Source of the DNA: Delphinus delphis
Lineage: Eukaryota; Chordata; Mammalia; Artiodactyla; Delphinidae
DNA length: 64,000 nt
Assembly (NCBI RefSeq): GCF_949987515.2
Contig: NW_027192658.1
Coordinates: 2,418,001-2,482,000 of the forward strand
Reading direction: 5' to 3'
The translations under genes were made by a program, and so were the position numbers. Below, piece after piece: positions 37,666-50,420 of this stretch. Numbering within the stretch: the first letter of the stretch is position 1; every line of letters begins with the position of its first letter. The notes beneath the pieces are model-generated. The model was not told the origin of the DNA, searched no databases, and saw nothing but the letters and a program-made list of their open reading frames with translations.

Positions 37666-39245
37666 TTGGCCAAAAAGGGCGTATGCGTTTTTTCCTGAAT
37701 ATATTCAGGAAAAAACGCATACGCCCTTTTTGGCCAACCAAGCAAGCTTGCAAAGGAAATCTGCACTACAATGAAGTCTCACTTCCCCCTGGTCAAAAGG
37801 GCCATCTGAAAAAAGGGTAAAATCCAGAAAGGCAGGACAGGCCATGGAGAAGTGGGAGACTTGTTATGCTGATGGGCGGGATGTAAATTGCCAACAGACA
37901 CTCGGGAGAAGTGTATGGTGTTTCCTGAAACATCTAAAAAACAAAGCAACAGAACCTAGGGCACTTCCACTTATGGTCCTATAGCTTAGGGAAATTAAAA
38001 TCAAAAAGACACAGCCACCCCAAAGTTTGGAACGGCTCTGTTTACAAGAACCTCGTTTACAGTACAAGTTCAACATCGCAGAAAGTGAAAAATGGATAAA
38101 GAAGTTGTGGTATTTACTTACAAAACAATATCACTCAGCAATGAAATCTCTGTCATCAGGCCCTTAGCAGCACAATGAGTGGATTCAGGTATGATGATTC
38201 TAACTGAAATAAGTCACACAGAAAAAGAAACATCATAAGATATCAGTAATACATGGAATGGAAACTTGGCTACACAGGAACTGAATTACAGAACAGAAGA
38301 GCGTCTCAAATTTAGAAAACCAACTTATGCTTGCTTAAGGGGAAAGGTGAGTTGGGGTGCTGCATAAAACCAGAGATTGAAATGAGCACAGATAAAGTTC
38401 CTTAAGCCAAATATGGAATAGACAAGAGCTACTCCTTGCTCAACGAAATGGACTCAACACCGCATATTAAACGCCTAAGAATGTACCTGACTAGTAAGTA
38501 TCTTAAAACCTATGGATTGCTATGTCTCCGAAAGAGAATCAAGCATGTGTACAGGGGCATAAACGCAGCAGTGATAGGATTGGAGATGTTCGGTGAGCAA
38601 ATGAAGACCCTTTGAAGTCATATTGCATGGTACCCATTCCACGGGTTTCAACTACCCAGGTTTTAGGTATTCTTCCTTCAGCTAAAACATGCATGTGGAA
38701 CCCAGAGTATGATCAACCATGTGATCGGGAGACGTGTTCAAATATGTCTCAGTTTTCGTACCCTGGTACTCGGGTGCAACATTCCAGATGCTTTACTAAC
38801 ACTCTCCCGACTTGGAGAGTCAGTCCCTTCAACCTCCTGTTTGGCCCAGTTTACAATTTCTGTGGAAGATGAACAGGAATAGCGAGAACCAATGAGAGAC
38901 TAGCTGGAGGTGTCTGGACGGGCAAATTTAACTCTCATTTCCCACCAGGAAGAGGAATTAACCAAAGGCTCAGCGTGCCGTGCCGGAACCAGATTAGGGC
39001 CTGAAGCCATCCTGCGGTGTTGCGGCCAGCTCAAAAGAAAGCGAGTTGAAGAAAGGAGCTCAGGGGCACTGTAATTCACAAACCTGCAGAGTTATAAATG
39101 ACAGCTATCGTCCAAAAATAGACTGAAGTAAGGCTGCCAAGAGGACTTGAAAGCGGGGCAGAATTGCAGGAAACCGATTTCAGGAGGTAGACTGGAATTG
39201 CATTGAAAGCATAGGAAAAGAGGCAGAACGTCCACAATGATGCAC
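37666..39245. repeat. Satellite unit 24 (1,580 bp)
   Basis: Preceded by catgctgcgg, gagcttaggg and gaagacttg as before unit 11. Private gtgggagacttg near 37853 and aaatctctgtc near 38143. Palindrome perfect. Confidence 0.92.
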
Positions 39246-40825
39246 TTGGCCAAAAAGGGTGTATGCGTTTTTTCCTGAATATATTCAGGAAAAAACGCAT
39301 ACGCCCTTTTTGGCCAACCAAGCAAGCTTGCAAAGGAAATCTGCACTACAATGAAGTCTCACTTCCCCCCGGTCAAAAGGGCCATCTGAAAAAAGTGTAA
39401 AATCCAGAAAGGCAGGACAGGCCATGGAGAACTGGGAGCCTTGTTATGCTGATGGGCGGGATGTAAATTACCAACAGACACTCAGGAGAAGTGTATGGTG
39501 TTTCCTGAAACATCTAAAAAACAAAGCAACAGAGCCTAGGGCACTGCCACTTATGGTACTATAGCATAGGGAAATTAAAATCAAAAAGACACAGCCACCC
39601 CAAAGTTTGGAACGGCTCTGTTTACAAGAACCTCGTTTACAGTACAAGTTCAACATCGCAGAAAGTGAAAAATGGATAAAGAAGTTGTGGTATTCACTTA
39701 CAATGCAGTATCACTCAGCAATGAAATCTATGTCATCAGGCCCTTAGCAGCACAATGACTGGATTCAGGTATGATGATTCTAACTGAAATAAGTCACACA
39801 GAAAAAGAAACATTATAAGATATCAGTAATACACGGAATGGAAACTTGGCTACACAGGAACTGAATTACAGAACAGAACAGGGTCTCAAATTTAGAAAAC
39901 CAACTTATGCTTGCTTAAGGGGAAAGGTGAGTTGGGGTGCTGCATAAAACCAGAGATTGAAATGAGCACAGATAAAGTTCCTTAAGCCAAATATGGAATA
40001 CACAAGAGCTACTCCTTGCTCAACGAAATGGACTCAACACCGCATATTAAACGCCTAAGAATGTACCTGACTAGTAAGTATCTTAAAACCTATGGATTGT
40101 TATGTCTCTGAAAGAGAATCAAGCATGTGTACAGGGGCATACACGCAGCAGTGATAGGATTGGAGAGGTTCGGTGAGCAAATGAAGACCCTTTGAAGTCA
40201 TATTGCATGGTACCCATTCCAAGGGTTTCACCTACCCAGGTTTAAGGTATTCTTCCTTCAGCTAAAACATGCATGTGGAACCTAGAGTATGATCAATCAT
40301 GTGATCAGGAGACGTGTTCAAATATGTCTCAGTTTTCGTACCCTGGTACTCGGGTGCAACATTCCAGACGCTTTACTAACACTCTCCCGACTTGGAGAGT
40401 CAGTCCCTTTAACCTCCTGTTTGGCCCAGTTTGCAATTTCTGCGGAAGATGAAGAGGAATAGCGAGAACCAATGAGAGACTAGCTGGAGGTGTCTGAACG
40501 GACAAATTTAACTCTCATTTCCCACCAGGAAGAGGAATTAACCAAAGGCTCAGCGTGCCATGCCGGAACCAGATTAGGGCCTGAAGACATCCTGCGGTGT
40601 TGCGGCCAGCTCACAAGAAAGCGAGTTGAAGAAAGGAGCTCAGGGGCACTGTAATTCACAAACCTGCAGAGTTATAAATGACAGCTATTGTCCAAAAATA
40701 TACTGAAGTAAGGCTGCCAAGAGGACTTGAAAGCGGGGCAGAATTGCAGGAAACCGATTTCAGGAGGTAGACTGGAATTGCATTGAAAGCATAGGAAAAG
40801 AGGCAGAACGTCCACAATGATGCAC
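39246..40825. repeat. Satellite unit 25 (1,580 bp)
   Basis: Unit-9 type, five units (7,899 bp) from unit 20. Left palindrome arm has gggtgtatg; private tggtactatagc near 39555 and ggattgttatg near 40094. Confidence 0.92.
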
Positions 40826-42405
40826 TTGGCCAAAAAGGGCGTATGCGTTTTTTCCTGAATATATTCAGGAAAAAACGCATACGCCCTTTTTGGCCAACCA
40901 AGCAAGCTTGCAAAGGAAATCTGCACTACAATGAAGTCTCACTTCCCCCCGGTCAAAAGGGCCATCTGAAAAAAGTGTAAAATCCAGAAAGGCAGGACAG
41001 GCCATGGAGAACTGGGAGCCTTGTTATGCTGATGGGCGGGATGTAAATTGCCAACAGACACTCGGGAGAAGTGTATGGTGTTTCCTGAAACATCTAAAAA
41101 ACAAAGCAACAGAACCTAGGGCACTTCCACTTATGGTCCTATAGCTTAGGGAAATTAAAATCAAAAAGACACAGCCACCCCAAAGTTTGGGACGCCTCTG
41201 TTTACAAGAACCTCGTTTACCGTACAAGTTCAATATCACAGAAAGTGAAAAATGGATAAAGAACTTGTGGTACTTACGTACAATGCAGTATCACTCAGCA
41301 ATGAAATCTATGTCATCAGGCCCTTAGCAGCATAATGAGTAGATTCAGGTACGATGATTCTAACTGAAATAAGTCACACAGAAAAAGAAACATCATAAGA
41401 TATCACTAATACACGGAATGTAAACTTGGCTACACAGGAACTGAATTACAGAACAGAACAGGTTCTCAAATTTAGAAAACCAACTTATGCTTGCTTAAGG
41501 GGAAAGGTGAGTTGGGGTGCTGCATAAAACCAGAGATTGAAATGAGCACAGATAAAGTTCCTTAAGCCAAATATGGAATAGACAAGAGCTACTCCTTGCT
41601 CAACGAAATGGACTCAACACCCCATATTAAACGCCTAAGAATGTACATGACTAGTAAGTATCTTAAAACCTATGGATTGCTATGTCTCCGAAAGAGAATG
41701 AAGCATGTGTACAGGGGCATAAACGCAGCAGTGATAGGATTGGAGATGTTCGGTGAGCAAATGAAGACCCTTTGAAGTCATATTGCATTGTACCCATTCC
41801 ATGGGTTTCAACTACCCAGGTTTTAGGTATTCTTCCTTCAGCTAAAACATGCATGTGGAACCCAGAGTATGATCAACCATGTGAACGGGAGACGTGTTCA
41901 AATATGTCTCAGTTTTCCTACCCAGGTACTCGGGTGCAACATTCCAGACGCTTTACTAACACTCTCCCGACTTGGAGAGTCAGTCCCTTTAACCTCCTGT
42001 TTGGCCCAGTTTGCAATTTCTGCGGAAGATGAACAGGAATTGCGAGAACCAATGAGAGGCTAGCTGGAGGTGTCTGGACGGGCAAATTTAACTCTCATTT
42101 CCCACCAGGAAGAGGAATTAACCAAAGGCTCAGAATGCAGGGCCGGAACCAGATTAGGGCCTGAAGCCATCCTGCGGTGTTGCGGCCAGCTCACAAGAAA
42201 GCGAGTTGAAGAAAGGAGCTCAGGGGCACTGTAATTCACAAACCTGCAGAGTTATAAATGACAGCTATCGTCCAAAAATAGACTGAAGTAAGGCTGCCAA
42301 GAGGACTTGAAAGCGGGGCAGAATTGCAGGAAACCGATTTCAGGAGCTAGACTGCAATTGCATTGAAAGCATAGGAAAAGAGGCAGAACGTCCACAATGA
42401 TGCAC
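40826..42405. repeat. Satellite unit 26 (1,580 bp)
   Basis: Private gtacatgactag (41643), gagaatgaagc (41695), gcattgtaccc (41785), tacccaggtactc (41920), agaatgcaggg (42133) and gagctagactgc (42344). Palindrome perfect. Confidence 0.92.
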
Positions 42406-43985
42406 TTGGCCAAAAAGGGCGTATGCGTTTTTTCCTGAATATATTCAGGAAAAAACGCATACGCCCTTTTTGGCCAACCAAGCAAGCTTGCAAAGGAAAT
42501 CTGCACTACAATGAAGTCTCACTTCCCCCCGGTCAAAAGGGCCATCTGAAAAAAGTGTAAAATCCAGAAAGGCAGGACAGGCCATGGAGAACTGGGAGCC
42601 TTGTTATGCTGATGGGCGGGATGTAAATTGCCAACAGACACTCGGGAGAAGTGTATGGTGTTTCCTGAAACATCTAAAAAACAAAGCAACAGAGCCTAGG
42701 GCACTGCCACTTATGGTCCTATAGCTTAGGGAAATTAAAATCAAAAAGACACAGCCACCCCAAAGTTTGGGACGCCTCTGTTTACAAGAACCTCGTTTAC
42801 CGTACAAGTTCAATATCACAGAAAGTGAAAAATGGATAAAGAACTTGTGGTACTTACGTACAATGCAGTATCACTCAGCAATGAAACCTATGTCATCAGG
42901 CCCGTAGTAGCATAATGAGTGGATTCAGGTACGATGATTCTAACTGAAATAAGTCACACAGAAAAAGAAACATCATAAGATATCAGTAATACACGGAATG
43001 GAAACTTGGCTACACAGGAACTGAATTACAGAACAGAACAGGGTCTCAAATTTAGAAAACCAACTTATGCTTGCTTAAGGGTAAAGGTGAGTTGGGGTGC
43101 TGCATAAAACCAGAGATTGAAATGAGCACAGATAAAGTTCCTTAAGCCAAATATGGAATAGACAAGAGCTACTCCTTGCTCAACGAAATGGACTCAACAC
43201 CGCATATTAAACGCCTAAGAATGTACCTGACTAGTAAGTATCTTAAAACCTATAGATTGCTATGTCTCCGAAAGAGAATCAAGCATGTGTACAGGGGCAT
43301 AAACGCAGCAGTGATAGGATTGGAGAGGTTCGGTGAGCAAATGAAGACCCTTTGAAGTCATATTGCATGGTACCCATTCCACGGGTTTCAACTACCCAGG
43401 TTTTAGGTATTCTTCCTTCAGCTAAAACATGCATGTGGAACCCAGAGTATGATCAACCATGTGATCGGGAGACGTGTTCAAATATGTCTCAGTTTTCCTC
43501 CCCTGGTACTCGGGTGCAACATTCCAGACACTTTACTAACACTCTCCCCACTTGGAGAGTCAGCGCCTTTAACCTCCTGTTTGGCCCAGTTTGCAATTTC
43601 TGCGGAAGATGAACAGGAATAGCGAGAACCAATGAGAGGCTAGCTGCAGGTGTCTGGACGGGCAAATTTAACTCTCATTTCCCACCAGGAAGAGGAATTA
43701 ACCAAAGGCTCAGCATGCCGGGCCGGAACCAGATTAGGGCCTGAAGCCATCCTGCGGTGTTGCGGCCAGGTCACAAGAAAGCGAGTTGAAGAAAGGAGCT
43801 CAGGGGCACTGTAATTCACAAACCTGCAGAGTTATAAATGACAGCTATCGTCCAAAAATAGACTGAAGTAAGGCTGCCAAGAGGACTTGAAAGCGGGGCA
43901 GAATTGCAGGAAACCGATTTCAGGAGGTAGACTGTAATTGCATTGAAAGCATAGGAAAAGAGGCAGAACGTCCACAATGATGCAC
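42406..43985. repeat. Satellite unit 27 (1,580 bp)
   Basis: Private gaaacctatgtc and cccgtagtagc near 42884-42910; 3' part shares gctagctgcagg and gcatgccgggcc with unit 22 (7,900 bp upstream). Palindrome perfect. Confidence 0.92.
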
Positions 43986-45565
43986 TTGGCCAAAAAGGGC
44001 GTATGCGTTTTTTCCTGAATATATTCAGGAAAAAACGCATACGCCCTTTTTGGCCAACCAAGCAAGCTTGCAAAGGAAATCTGCACTACAATGAAGTCTC
44101 ACTTCCCCCCGGTCAAAAGGGCCATCTGAAAAAAGTGTAAAATCCAGAAAGGCAGGACAGGCCATGGAGAACTGGGAGCCTTGTTATGCTGAAGGGCGGG
44201 ATGTAAATTGCCAACAAACACTCGGGAGAAGTGTATGGTGTTTCCTGAAACATCTAAAAAACAAAGCAAGAGAGCCTAGGGCACTTCCACTTATGGTCCT
44301 ATAGCTTAGGGAATTTAAAATCAAAAAGACACAGCCACCCCAAAATTTCGAACGGCTCTGTTTACAAGAACCTCGTTTACAGTACACGTTCAACATCGCA
44401 GAAAGTGAAAAATGGATAAAAAAGTTGTGGTATTTACTTACAAAGCAATATCACTCAGCAATGAAATCTGTGTCATCAGGCCCTTAGCAACACAATGAGT
44501 GGATTCAGGTATGATGATTCTAACTGAAATAAGTCACACAGAAAAAGAAACATCATAAGATATCAGTAATACACGGAATGTAAACTTGGCTACACAGGAA
44601 CTGAATTACAGAACAGAACAGCGTCTCAAATTTAGAAAACCAACTTATGCTTGCTTAAGGGGAAAGGTGAGTTGGGGTGCTGCATAAAACCAGAGATTGA
44701 AATGAGCACAGATAAAGTTCCTTAAGCCAAATATGGAATAGACAAGAGCTACTCCTTGCTCAACGAAATGGACTCAACACCGCATATTAAACGCCTAAGA
44801 ATGTACCTGACTAGTAAGTATCTTAAAACCTATGGATTGCTATGTCTCCAAAAGAGAATCAAGCATGTGTACAGGGGCATAAACGCAGCAGTGATAGGAT
44901 TGGAGAGGTTCGGTGAGCAAATGAAGACCCTTTGAAGTCATATTGCATGGTACCCATTCCACGGGTTTCAAATACCCAGGTTTAAGGTATTCTTCCTTCA
45001 GCTAAAACATGCATGTGGAACCTAGATTATGATCAACCATGTGATCGGGAGACGTGTTCAAATATGTCTCAGTTTTCGTACCCTGGTACTCGGGTGCAAC
45101 ATTCCAGACGCTTTACTAACACTCTCCCGACTTGGAGAGTCAGTCCCTTTAACCTCCTGTTTGGCCCAGTTTGCAATTTCTGCGGAAGATGAACAGGAAT
45201 AGCGAGAACCAATGAGAGACTAGCTGGAGGTGTCTGGACGGGCAAATTTAACTCTCATTTCCCACCAGGAAGAGGAAATAACCAAAGGCTCAGCATGCCG
45301 TACCGGAACCAGATTAGGGCCTGAAGCCATCCTGCGGTGTTGCGGCCAGCTCAAGAGAAAGCGAGTTGAAGAAAGGAGCTCAGGGGCACTGTAATTCACA
45401 AACCTGCAGAGTTATAAATGAGAGCTATCGTCCAAAAATAGACTGAAGTAAGGCTGCCAAGAGGACTTGAAAGCGGGGCAGAATTGCAGGAAACCGATTT
45501 CAGGAGGTAGACTGGAATTGCATTGAAAGCATAGGAAAAGAGGCAGAACGTCCACAATGATGCAC
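43986..45565. repeat. Satellite unit 28 (1,580 bp)
   Basis: Many private changes: ctgaagggcgg, gcaagagagcc, ggaatttaaaa, aaaatttcgaacg, gtacacgttc, cctagattatg. Palindrome perfect. Confidence 0.92.
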
Positions 45566-47145
45566 TTGGCCAAAAAGGGTGTATGCGTTTTTTCCTGAAT
45601 ATATTCAGGAAAAAACGCATACGCCCTTTTTGGCCAACCAAGCAAGCTTGCAAAGGAAATCTGCACTACAATGAAGTCTCACTTCCCCCCGGTCAAAAGG
45701 GCCATCTGAAAAAAGTGTAAAATCCAGAAAGGCAGGACAGGCCATGGAGAACTGGGAGCCTTGTTATGCTGATGGGCGGGATGTAAATTGCCAACAGACA
45801 CTCGGGAGAAGTGTATGGTGTTTCCTGAAACATCTAAAAAACAAAGCAACAGAGCCTAGGGCACTTCCACTTATGGTCCTATAGCTTAGTGAATTTAAAA
45901 TCAAAAAGACACAGCCACCCCAAAGTTTGGAACGGCTCTGTTTACAAGAACCTCGTTTACAGTACAAGTTCAACATCGCAGAAAGTGAAAAATGGATAAA
46001 GAAGTTGTGGTATTTACTTACAAAGCAATATCACTCAGCAATGAAATCTGTGTCATCAGGCCCTTAGCAGCACAATGAGTGGATTCAGGTATGATGATTC
46101 TAACTGAAATAAGTCACACAGAAAAAGAAACATCATAAGATATCAGTAATACACGGAATGGAAACTTGGCTACACAGGAACTGAATTACAGAACAGAACA
46201 GGGTCTCAAATTTAGAAAACCAACTTATGCTTGCTTAAGGGTAAAGGTGAGTTGGCGTGCTGCATAAAACCAGAGATTGAAATGAGCACAGATAAAGTTC
46301 CTTAAGCCAAATATGGAATAGACAAGAGCTACTCCTTGCTCAACGAAATGGACTCAACACCCCATATTAAATGCCTAAGAATGTACCTGACTAGTAAGTA
46401 TCTTAAAACCTATAGATTGCTATGCCTCCAAAAGAGAATAAAGCATGTGTACAGGGGCATAAACGCAGCAGTGATAGGATTGGAGAGGTTCGGTGAGCAA
46501 ATGAAGACCCTTTGAAGACATATTGCATGGTACCCATTACACGGGTCTCAACTCTCCAGGTTTAAGGTATTCTTCCTTCAGCTAAAACATGCATGTGGAA
46601 CCCAGAGTATGATCAACCATGTGAATGGGAGACGTGTTCAAATATATCTCAGTTTTCCTCCCCTGGTACTCGGGTGCAACATTCCAGACGCTTTACTAAC
46701 ACTCTCCCCACTTGGAGAGTCAGCACCTTTAACCTCCTGTTTGGCCCAGTTTGCAATTTCTGTGGAAGATGAACAGGAATAGCGAGAACCAATGAGAGAC
46801 TAGCTGGAGGTGTCTGGACGGGCAAATTTAACTCTCATTTCCCACCAGGAAGAGGAATTAACCAAAGGCTCAGTGTGCCGTACCGGAACCAGATTAGGGC
46901 CTGAAGCCATCCTGCGGTGTTGCGGCCAGCTCACAAGAAAGCGAGTTGAAGAAAGGAGCTCAGGGGCACTGTAATTCACAAACCTGCAGAGTTATAAATG
47001 ACAGCTATCATCCAAAAATACACTGAAGTAAGGCTGCCAAGAGGACTTGAAAGCGGGGCAGAATTGCAGGAAACCGATTTCAGGAGGTAGACTGGAATTG
47101 CATTGAAAGCATAGGAAAAGAGGCAGAACGTCCACAATGATGCAC
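45566..47145. repeat. Satellite unit 29 (1,580 bp)
   Basis: Left palindrome arm gggtgtatg as in unit 25; private ttagtgaattt, gttggcgtgc, tatgcctcc and cagtgtgccg. Confidence 0.92.
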
Positions 47146-48725
47146 TTGGCCAAAAAGGGCGTATGCGTTTTTTCCTGAATATATTCAGGAAAAAGCGCAT
47201 ACGCCCTTTTTGGCCAACCAAGCAAGCTTGCAAAGGAAATCTGCACTACAATGAAGTCTCACTTCCCCCCGGTCAAAAGGGCCATCTGAAAAAAGTGTAA
47301 AATCCAGAAAGGCAGGACAGGCCATGGAGAACTGGGAGCCTTGTTATGCTGATGGGCGGGATGTAAATTGCCAACAACCACTCGGGAGAAGTGGATGGTG
47401 TTTCCTGAAACATCTAAAAAACAAAGCAACAGAACCTAGGGCACTTCCACATATAGTCCTATAGCTTAGGGAAATTAAAATCAAAAAGACACAGCCACCC
47501 CAAAGTTTGGGACGCCTCTGTTTACAAGAACCTCATTTACCGTACAAGTTCAATATCACAGAAAGTGAAAAATGGATAAAGAACTTGTGGTACTTACGTA
47601 CAATGCAATATCACTCAGCAAAAAAATCTATGTCATCAGGCCCGTAGCAGCATAATGAGTGGATTCAGGTACGATGATTCTAACTGAAATAAGTCACACA
47701 GAAAAAGAAACATCAAAAGATATCACTAATACACGGAATGTAAACTTGGCTACACAGGAACTGAATTAAAGAACAGAACAGGGTCTCAAATTTAGAAAAC
47801 CAACTTATGCTTGCTTAAGGGTAAAGGTGAGTTGGGGTGCTGCATAAAACCAGAGATTGAAATGAGCACAGATAAAGTTCCTTAAGCCAAATATGGAATA
47901 GACAAGAGCTACTCCTTGCTCAACGAAATGGACTCAACACCGCATATTAAACGCCTAAGAATGTACCTGACTAGTAAGTATCTTAAAACCTATGGATTGT
48001 TATGTCTCCGAAAGAGAATCAAGCATGTGTACAGGGGCATAAATGCAGCAGTGATAGGATTTGAGAGGTTCGGTGAGCAAATGAAGACCCTTTGAAGTCA
48101 TATTGCATGGTACCCATTCCACGGGTTTCAACTACCCAGGTTTAAGGTATTCTTCCTTCAGCTAAAACATGCATGTGGAACCCAGAGTATGATCAACCAT
48201 GTGATCGGGAGACGTGTTCAAATATGTCTCAGTTTTCCTACCCTGGTACTCGGGTGCAACATTCCAGACGCTTTACTAACACTCTCCCGACTTGGACAGT
48301 CAGTGCCTTTAACCTCCTGTTTGGCCCAGTTTGCAATTTCTGCGGAAGATGAACAGGAATAGGGAGAACCAATGAGAGACTAGCTGGAGGTGTCTGGACG
48401 GGCAAATTTAACTCTCATTTCCCACTAGGAAGAGGAATTAACCAAAGGCTCAGCGTGCCGTGGCGGAAACAGATTAGGGCCTGAAGCCATCCTGCGGTGT
48501 TGCGGCCAGCTCACAAGAAAGTGAGTTGAAGAAAGGAGCTCAGGGGCTCTGTAATTCACAAACCTGCAGAGTTATAAATGACAGCTATCGTCCAAAAATA
48601 TACTGAAGTAAGGCTGCCAAGAGGACTTGAAAGCGGGGCAGAATTGCAGGAAACCGATTTCAGGAGGTAGACTGGAATTGCATTGAAAGCGTAGGAAAAG
48701 AGGCAGAACGTCCACAATGATGCAC
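47146..48725. repeat. Satellite unit 30 (1,580 bp)
   Basis: Right palindrome arm aaaaagcgcat; private aagtggatgg, cacatatagtcc, gcaaaaaaatc, catcaaaagat, cttggacagtc and cccactagg. Divergence rises toward the array edge. Confidence 0.92.
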
Positions 48726-49515
48726 TTTGCCAAAAGGGCATATGCGTTTTTTCCTGAATATATTCAGGAAAAAACGCATACGCCCTTTTTGGCCAACCAA
48801 GCAAGCTTGCAAAGGAAATCTGCACTACAATGAAGTCTCACTTCCCCCAGGTCAAAAGGGCCATCAGAATAAAGTGTAAAATCCAGAAAGGCAGGACAGG
48901 CCATGGAGAACTGGGAGCCTTGTTATGCTGATGGGCGGGATGAAAATTGCCAACAGACACTCAGGAGAAGTGTATGGTGTTTCCTGAAACATCTAAAAAA
49001 CAAAGCAACAGAGCCTAGGGCACTTCCACTTATGGTCCTATAGCTTAGGGAAATTAATATCAAAAAGACACAGCCACCCCAAAATTTGGGACGGCTCTTT
49101 TTACAGGAATCTCTTCTACGGCACAAGTTAAATATCCCAGAGAGCAAATAATGGATAAAGAAGTTGCGGTACTTCTGTACAACAGAATACCACTCAGCAA
49201 TGAAATCTATGTCACCAGGCCCGTACCAACATAATGAGTGGATTGAGGCACGATGATTCTAAGTGAAATAAGTCACACAGAAAAAGAAACATCATAAGGT
49301 ATCACTAATACACGGAATGTGAACTTGGCTACACATGAACTGAATTACAAAACAGAACAGGGTCTCAAGTTTAGAAAACCAACTTATGCCTGCTTAAGGG
49401 GGAAGGTGAGTTGGGGTGCTGCATAAAAGCAGAGTTTGCAATTAGCACAGATACCGTTCCATAAGCCAAATATGTAATAGACAAGAGCTACCCCTTGCTC
49501 AACGAAATGGATTCA
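48726..49515. repeat. Satellite unit 31 (truncated at array edge)
   Basis: Palindrome 48726-48796 is 71 bp with a damaged left arm (tttgccaaaaggg, gggcatatg). From about 49080 the sequence departs further from the other units (ggaatctcttctacggcac, cagagagcaaataatgg, gtacaacagaatacc), then ends after ggattcaac where L1 sequence takes over. Confidence 0.9.
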
Positions 49516-50240
49516 ACAATGAGGTATCACCTCACACCTGGTAGAATAGGCATCATTGAAAATCTACAAACAAAAAATGCTGGAAAGGGTGTGGAGAAAA
49601 GGAACCCTCTTCCACTATTGTTGGGAATATAAATTGATACAGTCATTATGGAGAACAATATGGAATTTCTTAAGAAACTAACAATAGAATTACCATAGGA
49701 TACAGCAATCCCAGTACTGGACATATACCCAGACAAAACCATAAATCAAAAAGAGTCATTCACCGCAATGTTCATTGCATCACTATTTACAATATCGAGG
49801 TAATGGAAGCAACCTAAATGCCCACAGACAGACGAATGCATAAAGCTGTGGTACATATATAAAATGGAATATTACTCAGCCATGAAAAGGAATGAAATTG
49901 GGTCATTTGTAGAGACGTCGATGGATCTAGAGACTGTCATACAGAGTGAAGTAAGTCAGAAAGAGAAAAACAAATCTTGTATATTAATGCATATATGTGG
50001 AACCTAGAAAAACTGTACAGATTAACCATTTTGCAAGGCATAAACAGAGCAACAGATGTAGACAACAAACGTATGGACAACAAGGGGGGAAAGCTGTTGG
50101 GGGGGTGGTGGTGGGAGGAGTTGAGAGACTGGGATTGGCATGTATACATTTATATGTATAAAATAGATAACCAATAAGAACCTGCTGTATAAAAATATAA
50201 AATAAAATTCAAAATTAAAAAGAAGTAAAATTTAAAAAAT
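49516..50240 (+). mobile_element. L1 3' fragment (ORF2 C-terminal region and 3' UTR), 5' truncated
   Basis: Canonical cetartiodactyl L1 3' order: acaatgaggtatcacctcac, ggtgtggagaaaaggaaccc, ggacatatacccagac, gcaacctaaatgcccac, gaatattactcagccatgaaa, agtgaagtaagtcagaaagag, the G-rich 3' UTR tract (ggggggtggtggtggg near 50100), and ataaaatagataacc with an A-rich tail to about 50240. Much closer to ordinary L1 than the satellite's own L1 part. The ORF2 frame is broken. Satellite sequence does not resume after it, so this is not a simple insertion into the array. Confidence 0.9.
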
Positions 50241-50420
50241 AAAACAGAAAAAACAATTATTCCCTGCACATACATGTATTTATATGAATAAATTATTTCC
50301 ATGCTTATATCTGTAAATACAAAAAAGAGGAATAAAATCTACCTTGAACCAAAAACGAAAAAGAGAAAAAAAACACAGAACCCACCAGTTCCACAGAGGA
50401 AAACCGTATCAGGGCACTTG
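50241..50420. other. A-rich low-complexity stretch
   Basis: Runs of A with interspersed T/G follow the L1 tail (aataaaacagaaaaaac, gaaaaagagaaaaaaaac). It may be degraded L1 tail plus flanking DNA. No gene seen. Confidence 0.5.

Larger units (their letters stand above)
1..49515. repeat. Satellite array 1, 1,579-1,580 bp unit (common cetacean satellite, delphinid type)
   Basis: Head-to-tail array. The palindrome that marks each unit starts at 1332, 2911, 4490, 6069, 7649 and so on to 48726: 31 palindromes, 30 complete intervals of 1,579 or 1,580 bp, and partial units at both ends. Units are nearly identical by eye. Nothing in the array looks like a cellular gene. The family assignment rests on unit length, plus my recollection that delphinid whales carry a 1,580-bp satellite; I could not compare against a reference sequence. 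Units toward the right end (from about 43 kb) carry more private substitutions. The array stops inside a unit, where L1 sequence begins. Confidence 0.93.

Noticed and set aside
1..49515. CRISPR-like array of regularly spaced repeats
   Set aside because: The period is 1.58 kb with the entire unit repeated; no short direct repeats with unique spacers and no cas genes.
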